Of a stretch of DNA of 30,483 nt, positions 1-8,223 are shown piece after piece (positions within the stretch are counted from its first letter, which is position 1; every line of letters starts with the position of its first letter). The translations under genes were made by a program, and so were the position numbers. Origin of the DNA: Alkalihalobacterium sp048323755 (lineage in GTDB: Bacteria; Bacillota; Bacilli; Bacillales; Bacillaceae_F); NCBI RefSeq assembly GCF_048323755.1, contig NZ_JBLWFS010000036.1:1-30483 (forward strand), in the 5' to 3' direction. Below the pieces are notes generated by a model. That model did not search any database. It saw only the letters and a program-made list of their open reading frames with translations, and had not been told where the DNA came from.

Positions 1-65
1 TCGACTTGCATGTATTAGGCACGCCGCCAGCGTTCGTCCTGAGCCAGGATCAAACTCTCCATAAA
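1..65 (-). rRNA. 16S ribosomal RNA, 5' end (partial)
   Basis: Read on the minus strand, this segment holds the conserved start of bacterial 16S rRNA, including GGAGAGTTTGATCCTGGCTC followed by the conserved GACGAACGCTGGCGGC block. The gene runs leftward off the window, so only about 65 bases are present. The mature 5' end is placed near 65 by analogy with the Bacillus 16S start (TTTAT...GGAGAG). The leader and promoters lie to the right. Confidence 0.97.
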
Positions 66-211
66 AGTGTTTGATATAGCTCACTTCCACAGGATGTGGT
101 GGCTTCGATGTTGCAACAGGACGTTGCATTCTTAATCGAAGATCATTCATCACTGTGACATTTCAAAACATTGACGAGATATCATGTATCTCATTTATCG
201 CTTGGCTTTTT

Positions 212-230
212 GTTCAGTTTTCAAAGAACT
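212..230 (-). promoter_or_regulatory. rRNA leader boxA-like antitermination element
   Basis: On the minus strand this reads GTTCTTTGAAAACTGAACA, the boxA-type sequence found in Bacillus rRNA leaders, where Nus factors assemble for rRNA antitermination. It lies about 150 bases upstream of the mature 16S start and downstream of both promoters, the expected position. A short hairpin (GAGATA/TATCTC) follows in the leader near 176-192. Confidence 0.8.
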
Positions 231-260
231 TTTTCGACTGCCACTTTAGCAGCGACAAGA

Positions 261-294
261 ATTATATCTTATCACGCGAGCAACATTTAATCAA
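261..294 (-). promoter_or_regulatory. rRNA promoter P2 (downstream)
   Basis: A perfect TATAAT -10 is seen at 261-266 on the minus strand, followed by TTCTTGTCGCT, a start region shared with the upstream P1. The -35 is poor: at 17-base spacing the hexamer is TAAATG, and the better TTGATT at 289-294 sits 22 bases away. The placement between P1 and boxA, and the shared initially transcribed sequence, support a real rRNA promoter. Confidence 0.55.
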
Positions 295-447
295 TAACTA
301 ATTTTTGGTAAGTTATTTTTTTGTCGCACTTCCAAAAGCAACGTTCACTAATTTAACACAAAATTCGACTTCAAGCAACATTTTTCGTTTTCTTTCTATA
401 CGACTTTTTCATTTAAATGAGCACATCAATCAGAAGCGACAAGAAAT

Positions 448-476
448 AATATAACAGAATTAGTTACAGTACACAA
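448..476 (-). promoter_or_regulatory. rRNA promoter P1 (upstream)
   Basis: On the minus strand TTGTGT (471-476) and TATATT (448-453) are separated by 17 bases, followed by TTCTTGTCGCT as at P2. Tandem P1/P2 promoters are usual for Bacillus rrn operons. The sequence around it is very AT-rich, as in UP elements. Confidence 0.55.
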
Positions 477-481
477 TACTT

Positions 482-652
482 TTTATTATTTTTTCTATAA
501 TGTTTTAATTTATTTTTAAATACTTCTATATAATACATTTTTATATAAACTAACCACCTAAATTTTTTCAGTAGTACCCTTAGTCTCTCAAGTAAAAATT
601 GTTCTCACCATTTAATTAAGAAATGTATTAAGCACAAAAAAATTACACAAAT
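482..652. other. AT-rich intergenic stretch, nothing identified
   Basis: Very AT-rich DNA between the rRNA promoters and the terminator of the GGDEF gene. I see no open frame with a ribosome binding site, RNA gene or repeat. It may contain UP-element-like sequence for the rRNA promoter. Confidence 0.5.
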
Positions 653-687
653 AAAAGCTACCGCAAACAAAGCGCAGGGTAGCTTTT
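653..687 (-). terminator. Rho-independent terminator of the GGDEF gene
   Basis: A perfect 10-base stem AAAAGCTACC / GGTAGCTTTT with a 15-base loop. On the minus strand it is followed by TTTTATTTG. It lies about 37 bases past the stop codon of the diguanylate cyclase gene. The A/T outer stem lets it work in either direction. Confidence 0.8.
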
Positions 688-723
688 CACCTCTTTAATA
701 TCTTACGTTATAAACAAAGACAT

Positions 724-2211
724 CTAGTTTCGTTTATTTTCACTTTGATAAAAACAAAACTGATTTTTCCCTTCAGCTTTAGAACGATACAACGCGGTAT
801 CGGCACTTTTATAAAGTTCTGCAGGGGTTGTACCATGTTCTGGTGCATGTGCGATCCCTATACTCACGGTAACCTGTTCTCCATTAAGCTCTACTTCTTC
901 ACAGATGTCTCGAACAGCTGTAATCATCTGATCTGCGGTCGATTTTATCTCTTTTAGATTAGTAGATCGAATAATCATTGCGAACTCATCTCCACCTAGC
1001 CTGGCCGTTATATCCTTTGTACCAGCAAAAGTTTTTATCGTCCTGGCTACCTCTTGTAACAGCGCATCTCCTTTATCATGACCGTAGTAATCATTCACTA
1101 ACTTAAAATTATCTAAATCTAGCATGACTAAAGCCAATTCAGCCTTCTTTTCTAGTAAGGCAGAACGTAATGACTCATCAAATGCCGCCCTGTTTTTTAA
1201 ACCTGTTAAGCTATCATGAAAAGCTAAGTACATCGGCTTTGCTAACCATCTTGCAATGAGTAGTGCAATAACGACAGCAACCATCAAGACCACAGACAAC
1301 TGTATGTAGAATGTTCTCTTATTGCTGGATAAAACATTCTGTAAGTTTTTCTCGTTATATACAATTTCTATAACCTTGTCCTTGGTTGTCCCTTCATCAT
1401 ATTCTGATGTGTATGGGATGTATCGGTAAATCGCTGTTTCTCCATTCAATTCTTCTCTTAATTCAGTCATCTCCTTCGTTGAAAGCGTCCTTTCAAATGC
1501 AGTTCTTCTTTTTTCTGTCCAGCGCATTTCTTCAATTGGAACGCCTAATAAGTTCCCGCCAATATTAAGGACATTAATATTATCTACAGAAGGATACCGT
1601 TTCTCTAAATCAACGATTGCGTCAAGGAAGTTAAATTGCTGAAAAATAACGCCATCTTGGAGCGAATACCCAAGTTGTATAATGTACTTTTTATCACGTG
1701 TCGCCATGTAACTGTATTTCTTAACTAATCCGGTTTGTTGTTCAATATCCATACCATCATCATAAAAATTCCCAGTCCGCCTTCTATCTTCCAATACATT
1801 AGCGAGCTTCCGACAGCAAACATTAAAATCAAGTCCAATATCCTTTTGAAAACTACTATGTGTAATGACAAAATCTTCATTAATGATGTATATATCAAAC
1901 TCTAACATTTTTTTTAGGTCTTGAAAGTCCCATTGTTCAAAATTTGGCTGTTCTTCATACTTACTTATCAGTAATTCAGATCCTGTTTTCATTTTTGCTG
2001 CAGTTTCTGCTTCAAACAGAAAATACGCTTTTTCTATTGTATTAAGAGAATACTTAGCTAAATTTTCAATTTGCTCTATCTGGAATTGTTCATTCTTTTT
2101 CACTTCGTTCTTCAAACGTTGATGATCAATTAAAGTAATCGTAAACGAAATAATTATTGCAAATACTATCATAATAATAGATATTTGTAGTCTAAAAAAT
2201 CGAGACTTCAC
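724..2211 (-). CDS. Membrane-bound diguanylate cyclase (GGDEF protein) with extracytoplasmic sensor
   Basis: Predicted to make cyclic di-GMP from two GTP. The 495-residue protein has a membrane segment at ~8-28, an extracytoplasmic region of ~270 residues resembling a Cache-type sensor in layout, a second membrane segment at ~301-321, and a C-terminal GGDEF domain. The active-site motif is an intact GGDEF at 406-410, and the metal-binding LDLDNF is present. The RxxD product-inhibition site expected five residues before GGDEF reads GTKD (397-400), so allosteric inhibition may be lost. The start is GTG, preceded by AGAGGAG seven bases away. It is the second gene of a pair: the upstream EAL gene ends 46 bases before it, so co-transcription is likely. 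The sensed ligand is unknown. Confidence 0.93.
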   Translation of the reverse strand: MKSRFFRLQISIIMIVFAIIISFTITLIDHQRLKNEVKKNEQFQIEQIENLAKYSLNTIEKAYFLFEAETAAKMKTGSELLISKYEEQPNFEQWDFQDLKKMLEFDIYIINEDFVITHSSFQKDIGLDFNVCCRKLANVLEDRRRTGNFYDDGMDIEQQTGLVKKYSYMATRDKKYIIQLGYSLQDGVIFQQFNFLDAIVDLEKRYPSVDNINVLNIGGNLLGVPIEEMRWTEKRRTAFERTLSTKEMTELREELNGETAIYRYIPYTSEYDEGTTKDKVIEIVYNEKNLQNVLSSNKRTFYIQLSVVLMVAVVIALLIARWLAKPMYLAFHDSLTGLKNRAAFDESLRSALLEKKAELALVMLDLDNFKLVNDYYGHDKGDALLQEVARTIKTFAGTKDITARLGGDEFAMIIRSTNLKEIKSTADQMITAVRDICEEVELNGEQVTVSIGIAHAPEHGTTPAELYKSADTALYRSKAEGKNQFCFYQSENKRN

Positions 2212-2257
2212 TTTCCCACTCCTCTAGAAAACCCAGTTCATTTGTAAGGTCGCTTTT

Positions 2258-4804
2258 TTATTCTGACAGGGTTTCTCCACTTCCTTTTACAAACTGTTGT
2301 TCAATTTCTTGAATTTTCCCTATCACATCTTCTGGTTTTAAAGGCTGACTAAACAAATAACCCTGTATGTGATAACACTCTTTTTCATTTAATAACTTAA
2401 CTTGCCCTAACGTTTCAACCCCTTCAGCTATTACTCTCATATGTAAAAAACGTGCCATCGAAAGAACCATAGAAATAATGGTTAAATCACTGTTATTACC
2501 GGAATCGAGATTTTGGATAAATGAACGATCGATTTTAATTAGATCAAAAGGTAAATCTTTTAAATAACTTAGCGAACAATACCCCGTTCCAAAGTCATCA
2601 ATAGCAATTTGAATTCCTTGTTTTTTCAGATTGTGAAGAACCCTGATGGAATGTTCGAGATTAACCATTGCCATACTTTCTGTAATTTCCAATTTCAAGA
2701 AATGTGCAGGAACATCAGATTCACTTAGGGTGCTTTCAACCAAATCAACTAAATTTTCCTGGTAAAATTGCCGTGTTGAAAGGTTAACAGAGACCGCTAA
2801 ATCCAAACATCCTTGATCATGCCATTTTTTTAATTGCTTACACGCAGTCTTTAACACCCATTCTCCAATTGGAATAATTAGACCACTTTTTTCTGCAATC
2901 GGAATGAACTCAGCTGGTGATATAAGACCACGTGTTGGGTGTGCCCACCGAATTAGGGCCTCCACTGCAAATACCTTGCCGGTTTTACTATCTACTTGTG
3001 GCTGGTAGACCAAGTAGAACTCTTCATTTGAAAGGGCCTTATGCATGTCACTTTCTAACACTATTTGATCTAGTATTTTTTCTGAAAGTTCAACATTGTA
3101 AATTACACAACTTTTGGATAGATCCTCTGCTTGATGCATCGCAATATATGCATTCTTCATCATATCATCGACATGTTCAGCATGTTGCGGATAGAATGAC
3201 ACCCCAACATTAGCCGACACATTTAATAGGAGATCTTCCACTTGTATTGTTTCTTCCAATGCATTATGTATTTGTTTGCACACCGCTGAACACTCTATTT
3301 CATCGATAATAGGAGATAATAAAATAGCAAATACATCTCGATCTACCCTCGAAAAAAGGGTCCTCTGCGCAATGCTCTTCTGAAGTTTTTGGGTAAAAGT
3401 TAACACAAGTTTGTCTGCAACGACTTGTCCAAATGCTTCATTTATGTTTTTTACTCCATCGATTTCAAACAACAAGACGGCTATTTTCTCCTCAGGGTTA
3501 TTAACTATCTGCTGACTCACCTTTTGCTTGAAATAGCGATTGTTTGGCAAACCTGTAAGTTCATCATTATAAGCCATATATTCTATTTTCTTTTTATCTT
3601 TTCTTTGCTGACTAATATCACGAAATACGATAATAGTTCCAACTACTATTCCATCTTCTTCATAAGGTGTAATGATAAATGAAACTGGAACAGAACTTCG
3701 ATCTTTCCTTAAAAACCAATCTTCTTCTGTTCTGCGACTTTGTTTTTCTAATAAGTTGGTCACTAGAAAATCTTGAGTTGATTGTTCATTACTTACTCCT
3801 TTTAACCTAACAAACTCTATAAATTCCTTACCCAGAATCTCATCGCTCTTCCACTGTAAAATGGTTTCTGCTTCTTGATTGATCAACGTCACTTGACCAT
3901 AGCGGTCTAAAACAACAACACCTTCCCCCATATGAGACATAACTGTATTAAGGAACCTCTCTTTTCTCTTTACATCTTCTTCAGCTCTTTTTTTAAAAAT
4001 AAAAGGTTCCTCTACTGCTGAATAATAGAGGGCTCGCAAAAGATAATAAAACCCAAATATTTGAAAGATATGACCTAAGAAGTTTTCGAAGCCAAACACA
4101 CTAATATAAGAAGTAAACATCACATCACTAAATATCATATAAATCGATGCAAACACGAGGGTGAGGTAAAATATATCTTTTATCAGTTTCCTATTTACAA
4201 TTACAAAAATACCTAAAGCTTGTATAAACAACGCTACATATTGCAAACCATTCTTTATTGATGTTGTACCTACCCCTTCAATAACAAGAGCAGGTAACAA
4301 CTGAATAGGAGCATAAATAATAATTAGAACAACAAAAGAAAAGAGCAATCCGACTCCGTACGCTATATTTCTCCAAAATACAGGCAATTTCTTTTCCTTC
4401 ATTAAGACAAGTACAAGTACTCCTAATGCCAATAACAATCTACTAATCATATAGAACCACGTAGCTTGATAAGGAGAACTCTCCACAAAGAAAAATGGCA
4501 TCCCTTTGTATGTAATGGCATGTGCGATTTCCAATGTCGTAATCGTAACAAAGATAGCCCCGAGCCATAATTGTTTACTTGAACGTGTATGCGGAAAAAT
4601 GATCCATGCTTGTAAAGATATAGTGGCACAAGCAATAACAATAAAAAAACTAACAATTAGATGAGTAATTACATAATTTTCTCCTTTAATCAATTCATAA
4701 AAAGGTTCTCTAATGATCATAAAAAACAAAACGATCACAATGGGTATAAAAACATTTATTTTATTATTATTTAATGATTGAAAAAACTCTCCTCTAGTCC
4801 CCAC
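2258..4804 (-). CDS. Membrane MASE3-like/PAS/degenerate GGDEF/EAL protein, probable c-di-GMP phosphodiesterase
   Basis: 848 residues. An N-terminal multi-span membrane domain (~15-265) resembles MASE3. A PAS domain follows (~283-400), then a GGDEF-fold domain (~405-570) and an EAL domain (~582-835). The cyclase motif is ruined: the position of GGDEF reads DRDVF (488-492) and LDLD has become FEID, so cyclase activity is unlikely. The EAL domain looks intact: EAL at 615-617, VNLS, LEITES, DDFGTG at 736-741, IKIDRSF, IAEGVET and the late Gln in IQGYLFSQP. The likely activity is hydrolysis of c-di-GMP, possibly tuned by the membrane and PAS modules. The start is GTG with AGAGGGG eight bases upstream. 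It precedes the GGDEF cyclase gene, suggesting a make/break pair. Confidence 0.92.
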   Translation of the reverse strand: MGTRGEFFQSLNNNKINVFIPIVIVLFFMIIREPFYELIKGENYVITHLIVSFFIVIACATISLQAWIIFPHTRSSKQLWLGAIFVTITTLEIAHAITYKGMPFFFVESSPYQATWFYMISRLLLALGVLVLVLMKEKKLPVFWRNIAYGVGLLFSFVVLIIIYAPIQLLPALVIEGVGTTSIKNGLQYVALFIQALGIFVIVNRKLIKDIFYLTLVFASIYMIFSDVMFTSYISVFGFENFLGHIFQIFGFYYLLRALYYSAVEEPFIFKKRAEEDVKRKERFLNTVMSHMGEGVVVLDRYGQVTLINQEAETILQWKSDEILGKEFIEFVRLKGVSNEQSTQDFLVTNLLEKQSRRTEEDWFLRKDRSSVPVSFIITPYEEDGIVVGTIIVFRDISQQRKDKKKIEYMAYNDELTGLPNNRYFKQKVSQQIVNNPEEKIAVLLFEIDGVKNINEAFGQVVADKLVLTFTQKLQKSIAQRTLFSRVDRDVFAILLSPIIDEIECSAVCKQIHNALEETIQVEDLLLNVSANVGVSFYPQHAEHVDDMMKNAYIAMHQAEDLSKSCVIYNVELSEKILDQIVLESDMHKALSNEEFYLVYQPQVDSKTGKVFAVEALIRWAHPTRGLISPAEFIPIAEKSGLIIPIGEWVLKTACKQLKKWHDQGCLDLAVSVNLSTRQFYQENLVDLVESTLSESDVPAHFLKLEITESMAMVNLEHSIRVLHNLKKQGIQIAIDDFGTGYCSLSYLKDLPFDLIKIDRSFIQNLDSGNNSDLTIISMVLSMARFLHMRVIAEGVETLGQVKLLNEKECYHIQGYLFSQPLKPEDVIGKIQEIEQQFVKGSGETLSE

Positions 4805-4881
4805 ACTACTGTCCCCTCTAGTCTCTTTTTAGTTCATTGTAACTAAAACTTTAGGATCATTCTATAGTTATTTTACAATTT

Positions 4882-5046
4882 TCACCAATCCTTCACGAAT
4901 TCCTTAAAGCATTCAACCCCGTCTGAGATAAAACCATCAATCGACAACTCTTGACAATCTCGCCATAAATCACTAATATTCCCTATAGTATATAAATTCC
5001 TACTAGAGTCCAAATGTGTTATGATTTTTATTGGAATCTCTTTCAT
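4882..5046 (-). CDS. Possible small protein, 54 residues, unknown function
   Basis: An ATG-started frame encodes 54 residues with a protein-like composition: a charged and hydrophobic mix, one ISDLWRDCQEL segment, two Cys, and the ending FKEFVKDW. The ribosome binding site is weak (TTGGATG a few bases before ATG). It lies alone in the 300-base gap between the EAL gene and ctaB, so there is no operon context. It overlaps the candidate ctaB promoter on the other strand. I do not recognise the family, and it could be a chance frame. Confidence 0.4.
   Translation of the reverse strand: MKEIPIKIITHLDSSRNLYTIGNISDLWRDCQELSIDGFISDGVECFKEFVKDW
5017..5025 (+). promoter_or_regulatory. Candidate extended -10 promoter for ctaB
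   Basis: TGTTATGAT fits an extended -10 (TGnTATnAT). It lies about 80 bases before the ctaB start. No convincing -35 is visible, and it sits inside the opposing small frame, so this is tentative. Confidence 0.3.
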
Positions 5047-5104
5047 ATATCATCCAATGATGTAGGTCGCATGAGATCATCTAGTAAAAGGGAAGAGGGA
5101 AGTA

Positions 5105-6022
5105 ATGCAAGGGGAACAAAACTTAACAACTCCGAAACAGAGTCTGTCAACTAACTTGGCTCTAACTGTCAAAACTGGAATTATTAAATCCAATCTTGTT
5201 ACCATGTTTGCTGGGTTAACATTAGCTTTATACACATACCAATATAGTTTTTTTGATAAAATACCAGAAATTATTTTTGCTTTAGTAGGCTCCATTCTTG
5301 TTATGGGTGCTGCTGGATCTTTTAATAACTTATATGATCGGGATATTGACTCCATAATGGAGAGAACGAAAAACAGGCCAACTGTAACAGGTGAAATTAA
5401 GCCTTCCACCGTCTTATGGCTTGGGATTATAATGTCAATCTCAGGGGTCATCGTGCTTGCTCTAGCTACACCTTTAGCTGCACTCCTAGGATTTCTAGGT
5501 TTGTTTTTTTATGTCGTACCATATACGATGTGGAGTAAAAGAAGAACCATCTATAATACAGAGATTGGCAGTATTTCTGGGGCTATGCCACCCCTAATTG
5601 GTTGGGCTGCCATATATCCGGACATTACACACCCTGCTATTCTCGGGCTTTTTGTTATCGCAGTCATATGGCAAATGCCTCATTTCTATGCGATCGCTAT
5701 CCGAAAACATGAAGAATATAAAGCAGCTAAGGTCCCAATGCTTCCTGTTGTAAAAGGTATAAGAAGAACGTATCTACAGACGAATGTTTACTTAGTCATT
5801 TTAATTGCTACAAGTTTCCTCCTTGGATCACTTAGCCTGGGTCTTATGTTAGTCGCACTTCTTTTAGGAGTTATATGGCTTATCTTAAGTGTTTATGGCT
5901 ATAAAAAGATGGATCCAGAAAAGTGGGCAAAATCGCTGTTTATTTTCTCTCTTATTCATATGACAGTCTTATTTTCAACCGTAATCATATACTCGGTTAT
6001 TGGGATTTTGTTTAAACTGTAA
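5105..6022 (+). CDS. ctaB: Protoheme IX farnesyltransferase (heme O synthase)
   Basis: Transfers a farnesyl group from farnesyl diphosphate to heme B, giving heme O for the terminal oxidases; an integral membrane enzyme of the UbiA superfamily. The 305-residue protein has the family's Asp-rich motif NNLYDRDID (74-82) followed by ERTKNRP, a second conserved loop SKRRTIYNTEIG near 145-160, and about eight or nine hydrophobic segments. The length is typical of Bacillus CtaB. The start is ATG, preceded by AAGAGGGAAG. The usual neighbour ctaA (heme A synthase, divergent in B. subtilis) and the ctaCDEF oxidase genes are absent here. A strong terminator follows directly, so it seems to be transcribed alone. 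Confidence 0.95.
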   Translation: MQGEQNLTTPKQSLSTNLALTVKTGIIKSNLVTMFAGLTLALYTYQYSFFDKIPEIIFALVGSILVMGAAGSFNNLYDRDIDSIMERTKNRPTVTGEIKPSTVLWLGIIMSISGVIVLALATPLAALLGFLGLFFYVVPYTMWSKRRTIYNTEIGSISGAMPPLIGWAAIYPDITHPAILGLFVIAVIWQMPHFYAIAIRKHEEYKAAKVPMLPVVKGIRRTYLQTNVYLVILIATSFLLGSLSLGLMLVALLLGVIWLILSVYGYKKMDPEKWAKSLFIFSLIHMTVLFSTVIIYSVIGILFKL

Positions 6023-6050
6023 CTAAATTTAACTGCCTTAAAGGATAAAA

Positions 6051-6084
6051 AAGCCAAACAACTTCCGTTGTTTGGCTTTCTCTT
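6051..6084 (+). terminator. Rho-independent terminator of ctaB
   Basis: A perfect 12-base stem AAGCCAAACAAC / GTTGTTTGGCTT with a TTCC loop, followed by TCTCTT. It sits 28 bases after the ctaB stop. The A-run on its left side could also serve the minus strand. Confidence 0.85.
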
Positions 6085-6145
6085 ATTCACAAGATCCTGC
6101 TGTACTTTTTACAAATCCACTTTAACTATTTCTAGAATAAAAATA

Positions 6146-6178
6146 ACCCCTTTGCTAAAAACTTATAAACAAAGGGGT
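6146..6178 (+). promoter_or_regulatory. Inverted repeat covering the copZ-like ribosome binding site
   Basis: ACCCCTTTG (6146-6154) and CAAAGGGGT (6170-6178) form a perfect 9-base inverted repeat with a 15-base loop. The right arm contains AAAGGGG, the likely ribosome binding site of the copper chaperone gene starting at 6190. If transcribed, the hairpin would hide that site. As DNA it could instead be an operator; it does not match the CsoR operator spacing that I recall. Confidence 0.45.
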
Positions 6179-6189
6179 GGTGTACCAAG

Positions 6190-6396
6190 ATGAAGCACGT
6201 CTCTCTTCAAGTTGAAAAAATGAGTTGCGGAAACTGTCTCTCAACTGTGGAAAATGCGTTAAATGGAATAGAAGGAGTTAATCGAGCTAAAGCTAGTCTT
6301 GAAGATAAAAAGGTTGCTGTTGAGTATGACGAAACTAAAACTGAAGTTTATGACTTGGCAGAAGCTGTGAGAAAAGCAGGCTACATTGTCTTATAA
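6190..6396 (+). CDS. copZ: Copper chaperone, CopZ-like heavy-metal-associated domain protein
   Basis: A 68-residue cytosolic protein consisting of one HMA domain (beta-alpha-beta-beta-alpha-beta). The metal site is MSCGNC, with Cys13 and Cys16 as ligands of the MxCxxC type, and the length matches CopZ. CopZ binds Cu(I) and delivers it to the exporter CopA. No copA or csoR is adjacent, so partner and regulation are inferred from the family. It follows ctaB but is separated by a strong terminator, so it must have its own promoter. The inverted repeat at 6146-6178 overlaps its ribosome binding site. It could be a mercury- or zinc-type HMA protein, but copper is more likely. Confidence 0.85.
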   Translation: MKHVSLQVEKMSCGNCLSTVENALNGIEGVNRAKASLEDKKVAVEYDETKTEVYDLAEAVRKAGYIVL

Positions 6397-6422
6397 AAAA
6401 TCATAAAACATATATTCACCAA

Positions 6423-6468
6423 AAGAGAAGAGACAGGGACATAAATCCCTGCCTCTTCTCTTTTTTTC
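6423..6468. terminator. Bidirectional terminator between copZ and cysI
   Basis: A long stem (AAAAGAGAAGAGaCAGGGA against TCCCTGcCTCTTCTCTTTT) with one mismatch and a short ATAAA-type loop, an A-run on the left and a T-run on the right. It is centred between the convergent copZ-like and cysI genes and can end transcription from both. Confidence 0.9.
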
Positions 6469-6473
6469 TTCAC

Positions 6474-8195
6474 TTAATCGTGAAAATTTGTACCGTCTGT
6501 TGTTTCTTTTATGATACCTGCACGTATGACAAAATCACCGAAGTGTTCGCCTTCTTCTCGCTCTTTAGCATAACGTGGAAGTAGAACACGAAGCTCATTT
6601 AAGATTTGCTCTTCCCCGATGTTTTCTTGGTACATTTTGCTTAGACGACTTCCATCAAATGCTGCACCTAGGTACATATTGTATTTACCAGGGGCTTTAC
6701 CTATAAAGCCAATTTCAGCAAGTGCATGACGCGCACAACCATTAGGACAGCCTGTCATTCGAATTGTAATTTCTTTATCGTGTAAACCACTCTCATCAAC
6801 AATATCATCGATCTTATCGATAAGTACTGGTAAATAACGCTCAGCTTCCGCCATCGCTAGCCCACATGTTGGTAAAGCAACACATGCTAATGAACTACGT
6901 CGAATAGCCGAATACTGCTTTCCATCCGTTAAGCCAAATTGCTCAATTAATTCAGTGATTTTTTTCTTTTTCTGGCTCGTTACATTCGCAATCACTAGAT
7001 TTTGATTAGCTGTTAAACGAAAATCTCCTGTGTGGATTTTCGCTATTTCCCGTAAACCTGTCATTAATTTATAGTCTTCGAGATCAGTAATACGTCCACC
7101 TTCAACGAATAATGTAAAATGCCATTTCCCTTTTGCGCCTTTCACCCATCCGTAACGATCACCATTATGGTCAAAGTGGTATGGCTTTGCTTCTCCGAGT
7201 TTCCAACCTAGACGAGTTTCAAGTTCAGCTACAACCGTATCTAATCCTAGTCGGTCAACTGTATATTTAAACCGAGCATATTTTCGTTCTGAACGATTTC
7301 CGTAATCACGTTGGATCATGATGATTTTTTCAGCTACGTCATACATTTGCTCCGGTTTACAGAACCCAATGACCTTTGCCACTTGAGGATACGTTTCTTT
7401 ATCTCCATGGCTCATCCCCATACCGCCACCAATTACAACGTTAAATCCAAGCAGTTTACCGTCTTCTACAATGGCAATATAGCCAAGGTCTTGCGAGAAG
7501 ATATCAACATCATTTGATGGAGGAACCGCAATTCCGATCTTGAATTTTCTTGGTAAATAAAGCGGTCCGTACATTGGTTCAACTTCTTCAACATCAGGTG
7601 TACCTGCTACCATTTCTTCATCTAACCACAACTCATGGTACGCTCTTGTACGCGGGAGTAGGTCGTCACTTAATAGTTTTGACCACTTAAATACTTCCTC
7701 ATGTACTTCTGATTGATCAGGATTAGGGTTACACATCACGTTACGGTTAACGTCCCCGCACGCAGCAATCGTATCTAGTAAAGAAGCATGAATTTCTTGA
7801 ATTGTTTTTTTCATATTCCATTTTAAAATACCGTGCATCTGGAACGCTTGGCGCGTCGTCAATTTTAATGTACCGTTCCCATATTTTTGAGCTAGGTCAT
7901 CCATCACTAGCCATTGTTCAGGAGTAGCTACCCCACCTGGAGTACGCACTCGTAACATAAATTGATACGCAGGCTCTAATTTTTGTTTTTGACGCTCATT
8001 ACGTAGATCACGATCATCCTGTAAATAGCTTCCATGGAATTTCATTAGACGATTATCATCATCTGAGATCCCTGCACTAATTCGGTCCAACATTGTTTCT
8101 TTTAATGTACCGCGTAAGTAATTACTATCTTCTTTAATGCGTTCAACGTCACTCGGCGGTCCTTCTGGTGCTTTTAATAAAGTCTTATTCACCAT
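6474..8195 (-). CDS. cysI: Assimilatory sulfite reductase, hemoprotein beta subunit
   Basis: Catalyses the six-electron reduction of sulfite to sulfide in the cytosol, using a siroheme coupled to a [4Fe-4S] cluster. The 573-residue protein has the expected length. The cluster ligands are Cys438, Cys444, Cys483 and Cys487 (CVALPTC and TGCPNGC), the last bridging to siroheme. TTRQAFQMHGI near 113-123 and CGDVNRNVMCNP near 146-157 are also family signatures. The start is ATG with GAAAGGAG upstream. It lies 28 bases after cysJ, and the two form the sulfite reductase operon. The strong bidirectional terminator at 6423-6468 ends it. Confidence 0.97.
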   Translation of the reverse strand: MVNKTLLKAPEGPPSDVERIKEDSNYLRGTLKETMLDRISAGISDDDNRLMKFHGSYLQDDRDLRNERQKQKLEPAYQFMLRVRTPGGVATPEQWLVMDDLAQKYGNGTLKLTTRQAFQMHGILKWNMKKTIQEIHASLLDTIAACGDVNRNVMCNPNPDQSEVHEEVFKWSKLLSDDLLPRTRAYHELWLDEEMVAGTPDVEEVEPMYGPLYLPRKFKIGIAVPPSNDVDIFSQDLGYIAIVEDGKLLGFNVVIGGGMGMSHGDKETYPQVAKVIGFCKPEQMYDVAEKIIMIQRDYGNRSERKYARFKYTVDRLGLDTVVAELETRLGWKLGEAKPYHFDHNGDRYGWVKGAKGKWHFTLFVEGGRITDLEDYKLMTGLREIAKIHTGDFRLTANQNLVIANVTSQKKKKITELIEQFGLTDGKQYSAIRRSSLACVALPTCGLAMAEAERYLPVLIDKIDDIVDESGLHDKEITIRMTGCPNGCARHALAEIGFIGKAPGKYNMYLGAAFDGSRLSKMYQENIGEEQILNELRVLLPRYAKEREEGEHFGDFVIRAGIIKETTDGTNFHD

Positions 8196-8223
8196 GTTTA
8201 TATACTCCTTTCAATCCAATCAA

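Noticed and set aside
5077..5451. 124-codon open frame on the minus strand across the start of ctaB
   Set aside because: It lies antisense to a clear ctaB gene, has no ribosome binding site and no recognisable protein features.
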